Assembly: GCA_003535775.1 (NCBI GenBank)
Contig: DPYO01000013.1
Location: 1 to 7,758 of the forward strand
DNA: 7,758 bases
From: Fidelibacterota bacterium
GTDB taxonomy: Bacteria; Fidelibacterota; Marinisomatia; Marinisomatales; UBA8229
Reading direction: 5' to 3'
The stretch's first letter is position 1. Every line of letters starts with the position of its first letter. Under the pieces are notes generated by a model. It made no database searches, had not been told where the DNA came from, and saw nothing but the letters and a program-made list of their open reading frames with translations. A program made the translations under genes and the position numbers. This document shows positions 1 to 6,078 of this stretch, piece by piece.

Positions 1-1464
1 AGATGAACTGAATCCAAATTCATCCCCAACAAGAACATCTGCATCAAAATAAAATCCTAAAGATGTACCCTGATAATCAAATCCTTTCCCTTGATTAAGT
101 TTCGTCCCATCGGGCATTATCATGGCTTCTCCACATTTCTGATTCCCATTTTCATCATAAATGGGATTTCCATTTTCATCTTCCGCGCACCAATCCCCAC
201 TTTCATTTCGAACTCTTACAGTTACAAATAATATGTCTTCTGCATAGGAGACACCATAAGAATGCGCTTCCATCATAACCTTTAGCCCCATAGGATAGGC
301 CGTTTGTTCATAATCGTCGTTGGTATTCACCATATTACCTCTATGCGCCCACCGATCATCAAATTCCATATACACATCCATATCTGAAATGAATCGCCCT
401 TCCACAAATTCCCAACAGTCCGGATCCTTCCGAGATTGAGAACAACCGGGGAGATTAATATTATAATCTTCTGCCCACCAACCTGGCCAAAATGATTCAT
501 CCCTTCCCAGATTTTCATTATATCGTAACGGCCAGGAATCACTATAAGCACTATGAGCCAAGAGCGGATAGGTATCATTTGGATCGGTTACATAAGTATC
601 TCCAAAAAGGTCCCCGTTGGTCACTTCCGTATTATGCGTATTTACCCTGGCCATGGTGGATGCATGCCATTCACCATTGGGTGAACCTTGCTGGCGGGAG
701 ATCCAGGATTCTGCAACCGTATAACCATAGTACATATATTCGTCATCATCGGTCCATTCCTCCAAGTCAGCGCCATAATTGTAGTAATCAAACTGGTCTT
801 CCCTTTCAATCAATTTGGGTCGCAGTGCCCAGGGATAAATAAACCCGATCCGGGCTCCGGATCTGTTCGGGTCCAATTCACCTAAGACTGAGAGAGCAAT
901 CTTCTTGTCATCATGGTCAATAGACCATTGATTATGGCGGTCAAATAAATCCTTGGACTCTTTTCTTGAAACACTGTCCGGTTCCCATTTTCCGAAATCT
1001 TCATCTGCTTCAAAAAGGATGCCCACATAATTCGTATCGCCATCCATAAACCAGTTATCATAGGCGTCTCCCGAAACCCATATGCCATAGATGGGTACCC
1101 CATCTTCATCCACGACATATTCCACATTATTCCAGATGAAATCACTGGAATATTTTTGTCCAGGTACACCAGCTAAAAAAGCCACTGAGGGTAAATAGGA
1201 ATACCCATTCCAGATTCCCATGGGATGCTCGTCCCAATTGATCACATTGCCATAATTGGAAATAGCTGCCTGGGCTTTTCCCTGGAGTAGATATCCAATG
1301 GCTCGGTCACTCATGGGGTTGGTGGGAAATGGATTGTCGCCAATCTTACCCACAGCACTAAAGCGAAAAGGGTCCAATGCATTGGCGTCCTGATCCTGGA
1401 ATTCCTCAGCTAAATTGAGTGAGAATAGAAGAAGGCAGGCTAAATATCGATTAAATTGACCCAT
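1..1464 (-). CDS. Large exported protein of unknown function, 3' end beyond window
   Basis: One uninterrupted frame of 488 codons runs from an ATG at 1464 to the window edge, so the C-terminus is missing. The start is well fixed: the stop codon of the preceding dehydratase lies in the same frame, three codons upstream. Residues 1-19 look like a type I signal peptide (MGQFNRY, then hydrophobic LACLLLFSLNLA, probable cut before EE). Cys10 does not sit in a proper lipobox. The mature part is rich in Asp, Glu, Asn, Trp and Tyr and low in Lys-rich helices, which suggests a beta-rich, extracytoplasmic protein. Its only cysteines are Cys341/Cys350 and Cys426/Cys444, two closely spaced pairs that could be disulfides. 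A tandem DENGN motif sits between the second pair. I recognise no named domain or catalytic motif. Similar large proteins in marine Marinimicrobia-like genomes often end in a secretion/sorting domain, but that end is not visible here. The gene seems more GC-rich than lon and lipA. Coding status is near certain; function is unknown. Confidence 0.88.
   Translation of the reverse strand, partial: MGQFNRYLACLLLFSLNLAEEFQDQDANALDPFRFSAVGKIGDNPFPTNPMSDRAIGYLLQGKAQAAISNYGNVINWDEHPMGIWNGYSYLPSVAFLAGVPGQKYSSDFIWNNVEYVVDEDGVPIYGIWVSGDAYDNWFMDGDTNYVGILFEADEDFGKWEPDSVSRKESKDLFDRHNQWSIDHDDKKIALSVLGELDPNRSGARIGFIYPWALRPKLIEREDQFDYYNYGADLEEWTDDDEYMYYGYTVAESWISRQQGSPNGEWHASTMARVNTHNTEVTNGDLFGDTYVTDPNDTYPLLAHSAYSDSWPLRYNENLGRDESFWPGWWAEDYNINLPGCSQSRKDPDCWEFVEGRFISDMDVYMEFDDRWAHRGNMVNTNDDYEQTAYPMGLKVMMEAHSYGVSYAEDILFVTVRVRNESGDWCAEDENGNPIYDENGNQKCGEAMIMPDGTKLNQGKGFDYQGTSLGFYFDADVLVGDEFGFSSS
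133..180 (-). repeat. Tandem 24-nt repeat encoding two DENGN units
   Basis: Within the large secreted protein, two adjacent 8-codon units begin with the same 15-nt stretch GATGAAAATGGRAAT (minus strand 180..166 and 156..142), giving DENGNPIY followed by DENGNQKC (residues 429-444). The rest of each unit differs. The acidic Asp/Asn/Gly pattern recalls calcium-binding loops, but it is not a canonical DxDxDG motif, so metal binding is only a guess. Confidence 0.6.
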
Positions 1465-1473
1465 AGAACAGGA

Positions 1474-2427
1474 TTAATTTAAAATACTACGAATTGTATC
1501 CAAACTGATGTTCCCTCCGCAAATCACCACACCTACTCGCTGATCTTTCAGATCTTCCTTCTTTTTCAATAATGCTGCCACTGCAGCTCCTGCGGCGCCT
1601 TCCAATAATTGATCTTCTTTTTCAATATACAAGGACATAGCTTTTTTGATCTCTTCTTCAGTGACAAGGACAGATTCATCAATCACATCACAACACACTG
1701 GGAATGTAATCGTATTTTCTTCCACACCACCTGCAGTTCCATCAGAAAGCGTTGGCTTGGATTCCAGGTCTAAGACTTTCCCTGCTTTGATGGAATGGAG
1801 CATAACAGCGGAATTTTCTGGTGAACAGCCAATCACACGAATTTCCGGCCAAACTGATTTTAGGTAACTTGCAGTTCCACCAATGAGTCCGCCACCCCCA
1901 ACTGAAATAATAATGGCATCCAAGCTATCACACTGGGATTCTATTTCAACGCCGATAGTCCCTTGCCCGGCCATGACAAAAAGATCATTGTAAGGTGAAA
2001 CATAGGTTTTTCCCGATCTTTCTGAAACCTCCCGGGCTTTTGCTTCAGCGAGAACACAGTCATGACCATGAATTTCAATCTTAGCGCCAAATTGTTTCAT
2101 ATTTTCTAATTTGGTGGGCGAGGCATCATCCGGGACATAAATGGTACAATCGATCCCCAATTTACCTGCGGCATACGCCACTGCTGCACCATGGTTTCCG
2201 GTAGAGGCTGAAACAACACCTCGAGCTTTTTCTTCGTCATTTAAGGACAAAAGTTTGTTTGTTGCGCCCCGGGCCTTGAAAGAACCGGTAACTTGTTCGT
2301 TCTCCAACTTGAACCAAACCTCCACACCGGTTAATTCTGAAAATGCTTTCGAATGAATAAAAGGTGTTTTCCGGATAAAGGATTGGATCTTTTTAGCAGC
2401 ATTGACTATTTCATGAGATAGTGGCAT
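1474..2427 (-). CDS. Threonine/serine dehydratase-like PLP enzyme (fold type II)
   Basis: This 317-residue protein belongs to the fold-type II PLP family of threonine/serine dehydratases and serine racemases. Such enzymes typically deaminate L-threonine or L-serine to a 2-oxo acid plus ammonia in the cytoplasm. Visible landmarks are SFKARGA with the PLP-binding lysine at Lys51, STGNHG at 85-90, the phosphate-binding tetraglycine loop GGGG at 187-190, SDGTAGG near 239-245, an EGAAGAA segment, and CGGN at 303-306. There is no C-terminal ACT-like regulatory domain, so it is not a typical feedback-regulated biosynthetic IlvA and is closer in size to catabolic TdcB-type enzymes. The ATG at 2427 (MPLSHEI) was chosen because the longer frame from 2514 would begin inside the csp terminator hairpin, and because 317 residues fits the family. 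I see no clear Shine-Dalgarno sequence. An exported protein follows 9 nt downstream. Substrate preference cannot be read from sequence alone. Confidence 0.88.
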   Translation of the reverse strand: MPLSHEIVNAAKKIQSFIRKTPFIHSKAFSELTGVEVWFKLENEQVTGSFKARGATNKLLSLNDEEKARGVVSASTGNHGAAVAYAAGKLGIDCTIYVPDDASPTKLENMKQFGAKIEIHGHDCVLAEAKAREVSERSGKTYVSPYNDLFVMAGQGTIGVEIESQCDSLDAIIISVGGGGLIGGTASYLKSVWPEIRVIGCSPENSAVMLHSIKAGKVLDLESKPTLSDGTAGGVEENTITFPVCCDVIDESVLVTEEEIKKAMSLYIEKEDQLLEGAAGAAVAALLKKKEDLKDQRVGVVICGGNISLDTIRSILN

Positions 2428-2496
2428 AGGAAAATTTCGAGAAAAAATTGATGAATAAAAAGTGTCATATTTTTTCATCTTAAACAATGAGTATCT

Positions 2497-2534
2497 AAAA
2501 AAAAAGCCATCCAAATAAAGTTGGATGGCTTTTT
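2497..2534 (-). terminator. Intrinsic terminator after csp
   Basis: On the minus strand a 14-bp perfect stem (AAAAAGCCATCCAA paired with TTGGATGGCTTTTT, arms at 2521-2534 and 2501-2514) closes a 6-nt loop and runs into nine U residues (plus-strand A run 2497-2505). It lies 19 nt after the csp stop codon, so it ends the csp transcript. On the plus strand the T run has only five bases, but no plus-strand gene points at it. Confidence 0.93.
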
Positions 2535-2553
2535 AACTAATCCTAAGATTGGA

Positions 2554-2763
2554 CTATAAAGGTTCTACCTGTTTAGCAACAGGACCTTTAGGTCCATCAC
2601 CAACTTCAAACTCGACTTTTTGATTTTCAGAAAGCGTTTTGAAGCCGTCCATCAAAATTTCATTCATGTGAACGAAAAGATCCTTTTGACCTTCACATTC
2701 GATAAAACCATAGCCTTTAGAATTATTGAACCACTTAACGGTTCCTTGTTTTTTATCTGGCAT
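2554..2763 (-). CDS. csp: CspA-family cold shock protein
   Basis: This 69-residue protein is a single cold-shock domain, a five-stranded OB-fold that binds single-stranded RNA and DNA and melts mRNA structure. The family pattern is complete: GTVKWFN at 7-13, RNP1 as KGYGFIEC at 16-23, RNP2 as LFVHM at 29-33, then VEFEVGDGPKGPVAKQV near the C-terminus. RNP2 has Met where Phe is commonest, and Leu in place of the first Val, a mild variation. The ATG at 2763 is preceded by AAGGA five bases upstream, a good ribosome-binding site. The gene lies 51 nt after a tRNA-Val gene and ends in a strong terminator. The leader is much shorter than the long regulatory leader of E. coli cspA, so cold induction by that mechanism is unlikely. 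Which Csp paralogue this is cannot be decided. Confidence 0.96.
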   Translation of the reverse strand: MPDKKQGTVKWFNNSKGYGFIECEGQKDLFVHMNEILMDGFKTLSENQKVEFEVGDGPKGPVAKQVEPL

Positions 2764-2792
2764 TTGTTTCCTTTATCTTTAGTAAGATGTTA

Positions 2793-2812
2793 AAGCCAAT
2801 TAATCTTGGCTT
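2793..2812 (-). other. Stem-loop in the tRNA-Val/csp gap
   Basis: A perfect 7-bp stem (AAGCCAA paired with TTGGCTT) with a 6-nt loop begins two bases after the tRNA-Val discriminator base and lies in the csp leader. Only three U residues follow directly, so it is a poor intrinsic terminator. It could be a weak attenuator, a barrier that protects the csp mRNA 5' end after tRNA release, or a structure that helps tRNA 3' processing. The pairing is seen directly; the role is inference. Confidence 0.5.
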
Positions 2813-2814
2813 CG

Positions 2815-2888
2815 TGGGCGATGAGAGATTCGAACTCCCGACACCTGCGGTGTAAACGCAGTGCTCTAACCAACTGAGCTAATCGCCC
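2815..2888 (-). tRNA. tRNA-Val (anticodon UAC)
   Basis: The 74-nt minus-strand sequence folds into a full cloverleaf. It has a 7-bp acceptor stem GGGCGAT/ATCGCCC, a D-arm GCTC/GAGC with an AGTTGGTTA loop, an anticodon stem CTGCG/CGCAG with loop TTTACAC, a 5-nt variable loop GTGTC, and a T-arm GGGAG/CTCTC with loop TTCGAAT and one G-U pair. Anticodon TAC reads valine GTN codons, mainly GTA and GTG. The discriminator is A. CCA is not encoded (ACGA follows), so a nucleotidyltransferase must add it. The gene starts 23 nt after the lon stop codon and ends 51 nt before csp, all on the same strand. Confidence 0.97.
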
Positions 2889-2911
2889 TTATTTTTAGCT
2901 GGCGAAATTAA

Positions 2912-5323
2912 TTATTTCTTTGACTCTTTTTTAGATTTTTTTGTACTTTTCAATGCGTCCGGTACAGCGATTTTTAACACATCTTTAATCTCTTTTGCGA
3001 AGTGAAATTTTAAATCTTTTGCCACATGTTCAGGGACATCTTCTAAGTCTTTACGATTATGATCTGGAAGAATTACTTCCTTAATTCCTGCCCGATGTGC
3101 AGCCGTTACTTTTTCTTTAACGCCCCCAATAGGTAATACATTTCCCCGGAGTGTAATTTCACCTGTCATTGCAACTTTTTCCTTAACGGGGATTCCAGAT
3201 AAAAGTGAAACAAGAGATGTAACCATACTTACCCCAGCGGATGGTCCGTCTTTTGGAATTGCACCTGCAGGAACGTGAATATGAATATCTGAATTTTCAT
3301 TAAAATCGGGATCAATATCAAATTCATCTGTATGAGAGCGTACAAATGTGAGACCTGCAGTTGCCGACTCTTTCATTACATCACCCAGTTGACCTGTAAG
3401 GGTTAATTTACCTTTCCCTTTCATCCGAGTAGATTCCACAAATAAAATATCACCGCCTGCTGCAGTCCAGGCAAGACCGGTCACAACACCCGGTTTAGTC
3501 ATTCGTTCTGCAAGTTCTGAGTGAAATCTTGCCGCACCTAAATATTTGGTCACCGCTGATTTTGATATTTTTATTTTTTTAGTTTTTTCTTCTACAATTT
3601 TTCGAGCAACCTTTCGAAGGACATTCGCAATTTCCCTCTCCAGATTTCTCACTCCAGCTTCCCTCGTATATGATTGAATTAATTCTTTGATAGAGTTTGT
3701 ATCTAAAGAAACTTCATCTTCAGTTAACCCATTCTCTTCTACTTGCTTTGGAATAATATGGCGTTTAGCAATTTGGACTTTTTCTTCTTCAATATATCCG
3801 GAAAAATTCAAAATTTCCATCCTATCACGAAGTGCAGGTGGAATTGCATCTTGGTAATTCGCGGTAGAGATAAACATAACATTGCTAAGATCAAAGACAA
3901 CTTCTAGATAATGATCACTGAAAGAATGGTTTTGTTCAGGGTCTAAAACTTCCAATAACGCTGATGAAGGATCACCTCTAAAATCAGCACCAAGTTTGTC
4001 AATTTCATCTAACATGAAAACAGGATTATTCGTACCAGCTTTTTTAATACTTTGTATAATTCTTCCTGGTAAAGCACCAATATAAGTTCTCCGATGACCA
4101 CGAATCTCTGCTTCGTCCCTCACACCCCCTAAGGATAATCGGACAAATTTTCTTCCCATGGCACGTGCAATTGATTTACCGAGAGATGTTTTACCCACGC
4201 CCGGAGGACCACCGAAACATAGGATTGGACCCCGTACAGTTCCATCCGGATTTTTCTTTTGTTTCAGGTTTCGGACTGCCAAATATTCAATAATTCGTTC
4301 TTTCACTTTTTCCAATCCATAATGGTCTTCATCTAAAATTTTCATAGCTTCTTTTAGATCAATTCGATCCTTGGTGGATTCACTCCAAGGCAGATCTGAT
4401 AACCATTCAATGTAAGTTCTGGAAACGTTATATTCTGGGGATTGAGTTGGAATTCTAGATAATCGATCCAACTCTTTCATGGCAACATTTTGCGCTTCTT
4501 CTGGCAATTTTGCTGCTTTTAATTCATTCTCCAATTCTTTGAGTTCAACTGACCCTTCATCTTCGCCCAATTCCTTTTTGATTGCCTTCATTTGCTCTCG
4601 CAAATAATATTCACGTTGTGTTTTACTAATTTCGTCATGAACTTCAGTTTGGATTTCTTCACCTAACTTGATTCGTTGAATCTCTCTTGATATTAGCGTT
4701 AGCGCCTTTTCAATACGTTTTTTGATATTTAATTCTTCCAGGACTTCCTGTTTTTCCTGGTTTGAAATAGTCATTATAGAAATAGCTCGGTCTGTAAGTC
4801 GATTAGGTTTTTGAATATTTCGCAACATGCCTGAGTGCTCTTCAGTTAGATTTGGAGCCACTTTCATTAAATCTTCAAATGCTTGCCTAAGATTTGAAGC
4901 TAAAGCATCTATTTCTAATTTATCTTCTACAGGATCATCATCAAGAGAATCAACTGCTGCAGTAAAATAAGGTTCATTCCCAGTATAATCTAAAATCTTA
5001 ACTCTAGAGATACCCTGTACGATCGCAGATTTACTATTATCAGGCATATCAAAAACTTTCAATACCTGCGCAAGGGTACCATAAGCATAAAGGTCTTCAG
5101 GTTTGGGATCTTCAATAGAACCGTCTTCCTGCGCCACAACTACAATATATCTTTTGTTTGGATCTAGATCATTAATCAACTTCAGACTGCGCTCGCGACC
5201 AATATAAATAGGAATCACCTGCTGTGGGAACAACACTGTATTCCGTAAGGGCATTACAGGATAATGATCCGCATCTTTAATATTAAAATTTTCTATTTCT
5301 TTTTCTGTGAGTTTATCTACCAT
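2912..5323 (-). CDS. lon: ATP-dependent Lon protease (LonA type)
   Basis: Lon is a cytoplasmic hexameric AAA+ serine protease that unfolds and degrades damaged proteins and short-lived regulators. Counting from the ATG at 5323 the protein has 803 residues, normal for LonA. An N-terminal substrate-recognition domain (opening VMPLRNTVLFPQ) fills about 20-200, followed by a charged helical linker to about 265. The AAA+ module has Walker A GGPPGVGKT at 371-379, Walker B FMLDEIDK near 436-443, sensor-1 STAN at 486-489 and a sensor-2 region GVRNLEREI at 557-565. The C-terminal protease domain carries PKDGPSAG with nucleophile Ser695 and GGVKEK with Lys736, the catalytic dyad. The last dozen residues are a lysine/serine-rich tail. 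A TTG six codons upstream could open the frame, but the ATG has AAAAGGA five bases before it. No CIRCE element is visible; a possible sigma-54-like site lies upstream. tRNA-Val follows after 23 nt with no terminator between. Confidence 0.98.
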   Translation of the reverse strand: MVDKLTEKEIENFNIKDADHYPVMPLRNTVLFPQQVIPIYIGRERSLKLINDLDPNKRYIVVVAQEDGSIEDPKPEDLYAYGTLAQVLKVFDMPDNSKSAIVQGISRVKILDYTGNEPYFTAAVDSLDDDPVEDKLEIDALASNLRQAFEDLMKVAPNLTEEHSGMLRNIQKPNRLTDRAISIMTISNQEKQEVLEELNIKKRIEKALTLISREIQRIKLGEEIQTEVHDEISKTQREYYLREQMKAIKKELGEDEGSVELKELENELKAAKLPEEAQNVAMKELDRLSRIPTQSPEYNVSRTYIEWLSDLPWSESTKDRIDLKEAMKILDEDHYGLEKVKERIIEYLAVRNLKQKKNPDGTVRGPILCFGGPPGVGKTSLGKSIARAMGRKFVRLSLGGVRDEAEIRGHRRTYIGALPGRIIQSIKKAGTNNPVFMLDEIDKLGADFRGDPSSALLEVLDPEQNHSFSDHYLEVVFDLSNVMFISTANYQDAIPPALRDRMEILNFSGYIEEEKVQIAKRHIIPKQVEENGLTEDEVSLDTNSIKELIQSYTREAGVRNLEREIANVLRKVARKIVEEKTKKIKISKSAVTKYLGAARFHSELAERMTKPGVVTGLAWTAAGGDILFVESTRMKGKGKLTLTGQLGDVMKESATAGLTFVRSHTDEFDIDPDFNENSDIHIHVPAGAIPKDGPSAGVSMVTSLVSLLSGIPVKEKVAMTGEITLRGNVLPIGGVKEKVTAAHRAGIKEVILPDHNRKDLEDVPEHVAKDLKFHFAKEIKDVLKIAVPDALKSTKKSKKESKK

Positions 5324-5328
5324 GATCG

Positions 5329-5335
5329 TCCTTTT
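5329..5335 (-). promoter_or_regulatory. Ribosome-binding site that fixes the lon start
   Basis: AAAAGGA on the minus strand sits five bases before ATG 5323. It overlaps the coding sequence that would result from the upstream TTG at 5341, which has no comparable purine-rich site. This favours the 803-residue form of Lon over the 809-residue form. Confidence 0.8.
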
Positions 5336-5360
5336 AGACAAAATTTATAATGTATAATCT

Positions 5361-5377
5361 TACAAGGATTGTGCCAG
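5361..5377 (-). promoter_or_regulatory. Possible sigma-54 (RpoN) -24/-12 promoter of lon
   Basis: The minus strand reads CTGGCACAATCCTTGTA, against the sigma-54 consensus YTGGCACRNNNNTTGCW. The -24 element is perfect and the spacing exact; the one mismatch is T for the usually well-conserved C of the -12 GC. A start would fall near 5350, giving a leader of roughly 27 nt before the lon ATG. No good sigma-70 -35 hexamer pairs with the AT-rich -10-like TATACA and TATAAA nearby. The mismatch is at an important position, so this stays tentative. Confidence 0.33.
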
Positions 5378-5436
5378 TTTTGTTCCACTGATGATTCGTC
5401 TATTCATTCAACTTATGTCTGTAGAAATGGCGGACT

Positions 5437-6078
5437 TTATAATTTATCAATACTTCTAATAAATTGATAAAATACATCTTTCTGAGACATTATTGTCAAT
5501 CTCGGGCCTGTCCCTTTAAAAAAATATAGTCCACCCGGGGATGATATAATAGCTGCCAATAATGCATAATTTGGCATTTCTGTCTTAGAACCACCCATTC
5601 CCATGGATGATTTAATATACGTACCTTCAACATATGAAAAGGTTATATCCATGCCATTTACTTGTTCTTGTGATCTTACTGCAAATTCAGAAGTTGGTCT
5701 TGAAGATTCACTTTTGAATTGGTTATACCATCTCTCAAGGTTTGCATCTATTGTTCCACCTATTCCGGAAAAAACTACCAATTCTCCCACTCCATTTTTT
5801 CCTGGTAGAATAAATTGAGCAACCCGCATTGAACTGGAAGGATTTTCTCTTTTCCAACCTTGTGGAACTTTGGCTTGGAGATGTCCAATTTGTTCATAAC
5901 CTCTTTTTAATGAAACTTTGGGTTTACCACGATTAGCTATTTGGATAGTTGGTTTAATATCAAGCTTAGAATTTGCATCACTCAGTTCTGAGTCATTGGA
6001 TTCATTCCCAATAATATAAATCCCTAATAAAATGCCCGTGAAGACAGTGAACAAAATAATTAAGATCTTTTGATTCAT
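5437..6078 (-). CDS. Conserved-looking membrane-anchored protein, function unknown
   Basis: This 213-residue protein has one N-terminal hydrophobic segment at about 5-23 after MNQK, then a polar, Asp/Ser-rich linker (25-50) and a soluble domain of about 150 residues. That layout suggests an inner-membrane anchor with the domain outside the cytoplasm. There is no lipobox. The domain has a recognisable run: VPQGWKRENPSSSMRVAQF at 71-89, ELVVFSGIGG at 99-108, ANLERWYNQF at 112-121 and FFKGTGP at 166-172. I recall similar GW...PSSSMR...VVF...GG...N..RW..QF proteins, annotated only as hypothetical, in Planctomycetes and related bacteria. The ATG overlaps the lipA stop codon as ATGA, and GGAAGGG lies just upstream, so translation is probably coupled to lipA. 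No catalytic residues can be assigned. A link to lipoylation is suggested only by position. No terminator is visible before lon, 95-113 nt downstream. Confidence 0.85.
   Translation of the reverse strand: MNQKILIILFTVFTGILLGIYIIGNESNDSELSDANSKLDIKPTIQIANRGKPKVSLKRGYEQIGHLQAKVPQGWKRENPSSSMRVAQFILPGKNGVGELVVFSGIGGTIDANLERWYNQFKSESSRPTSEFAVRSQEQVNGMDITFSYVEGTYIKSSMGMGGSKTEMPNYALLAAIISSPGGLYFFKGTGPRLTIMSQKDVFYQFIRSIDKL

Noticed and set aside
327..1169. Shorter open frames on both strands (492-842 and 688-885 plus; 327-578 and 882-1169 minus)
   Set aside because: They all lie in other frames of the 488-codon secreted-protein gene, lack family features and have low-complexity, Trp/Met/Ile-heavy sequence typical of out-of-frame reading.
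1435..1437. Cys10 of the secreted protein as a lipoprotein cysteine
   Set aside because: It is preceded by YLA without the aliphatic -3 residue and sits before, not after, the hydrophobic core; a type I signal peptide ending near residue 19 fits better.
1646..2356. Plus-strand frames opposite the dehydratase (1646-1867, 2141-2356)
   Set aside because: They are antisense to a well-conserved PLP enzyme and show no motif of their own.
2815..2888. tRNA-Val as an integration site for a mobile element
   Set aside because: No integrase gene and no second copy of the tRNA 3' end are seen in the window; neighbours on both sides are housekeeping genes.
5321..5341. TTG at 5341 as the lon start
   Set aside because: The ATG at 5323 has AAAAGGA at ideal spacing, which lies inside the extra six codons; the extension adds nothing family-like.
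5345..5357. Small palindrome TTATAATGTATAA upstream of lon
   Set aside because: Five-base arms of pure A/T are expected by chance in such an AT-rich gap; I would not call it an operator.
5342..5436. CIRCE, sigma-32 or intrinsic terminator between the membrane protein gene and lon
   Set aside because: No TTAGCACTC/GAGTGCTAA pair, no CTTGAA with CCCCAT, and only a 4-bp hairpin without a U run.
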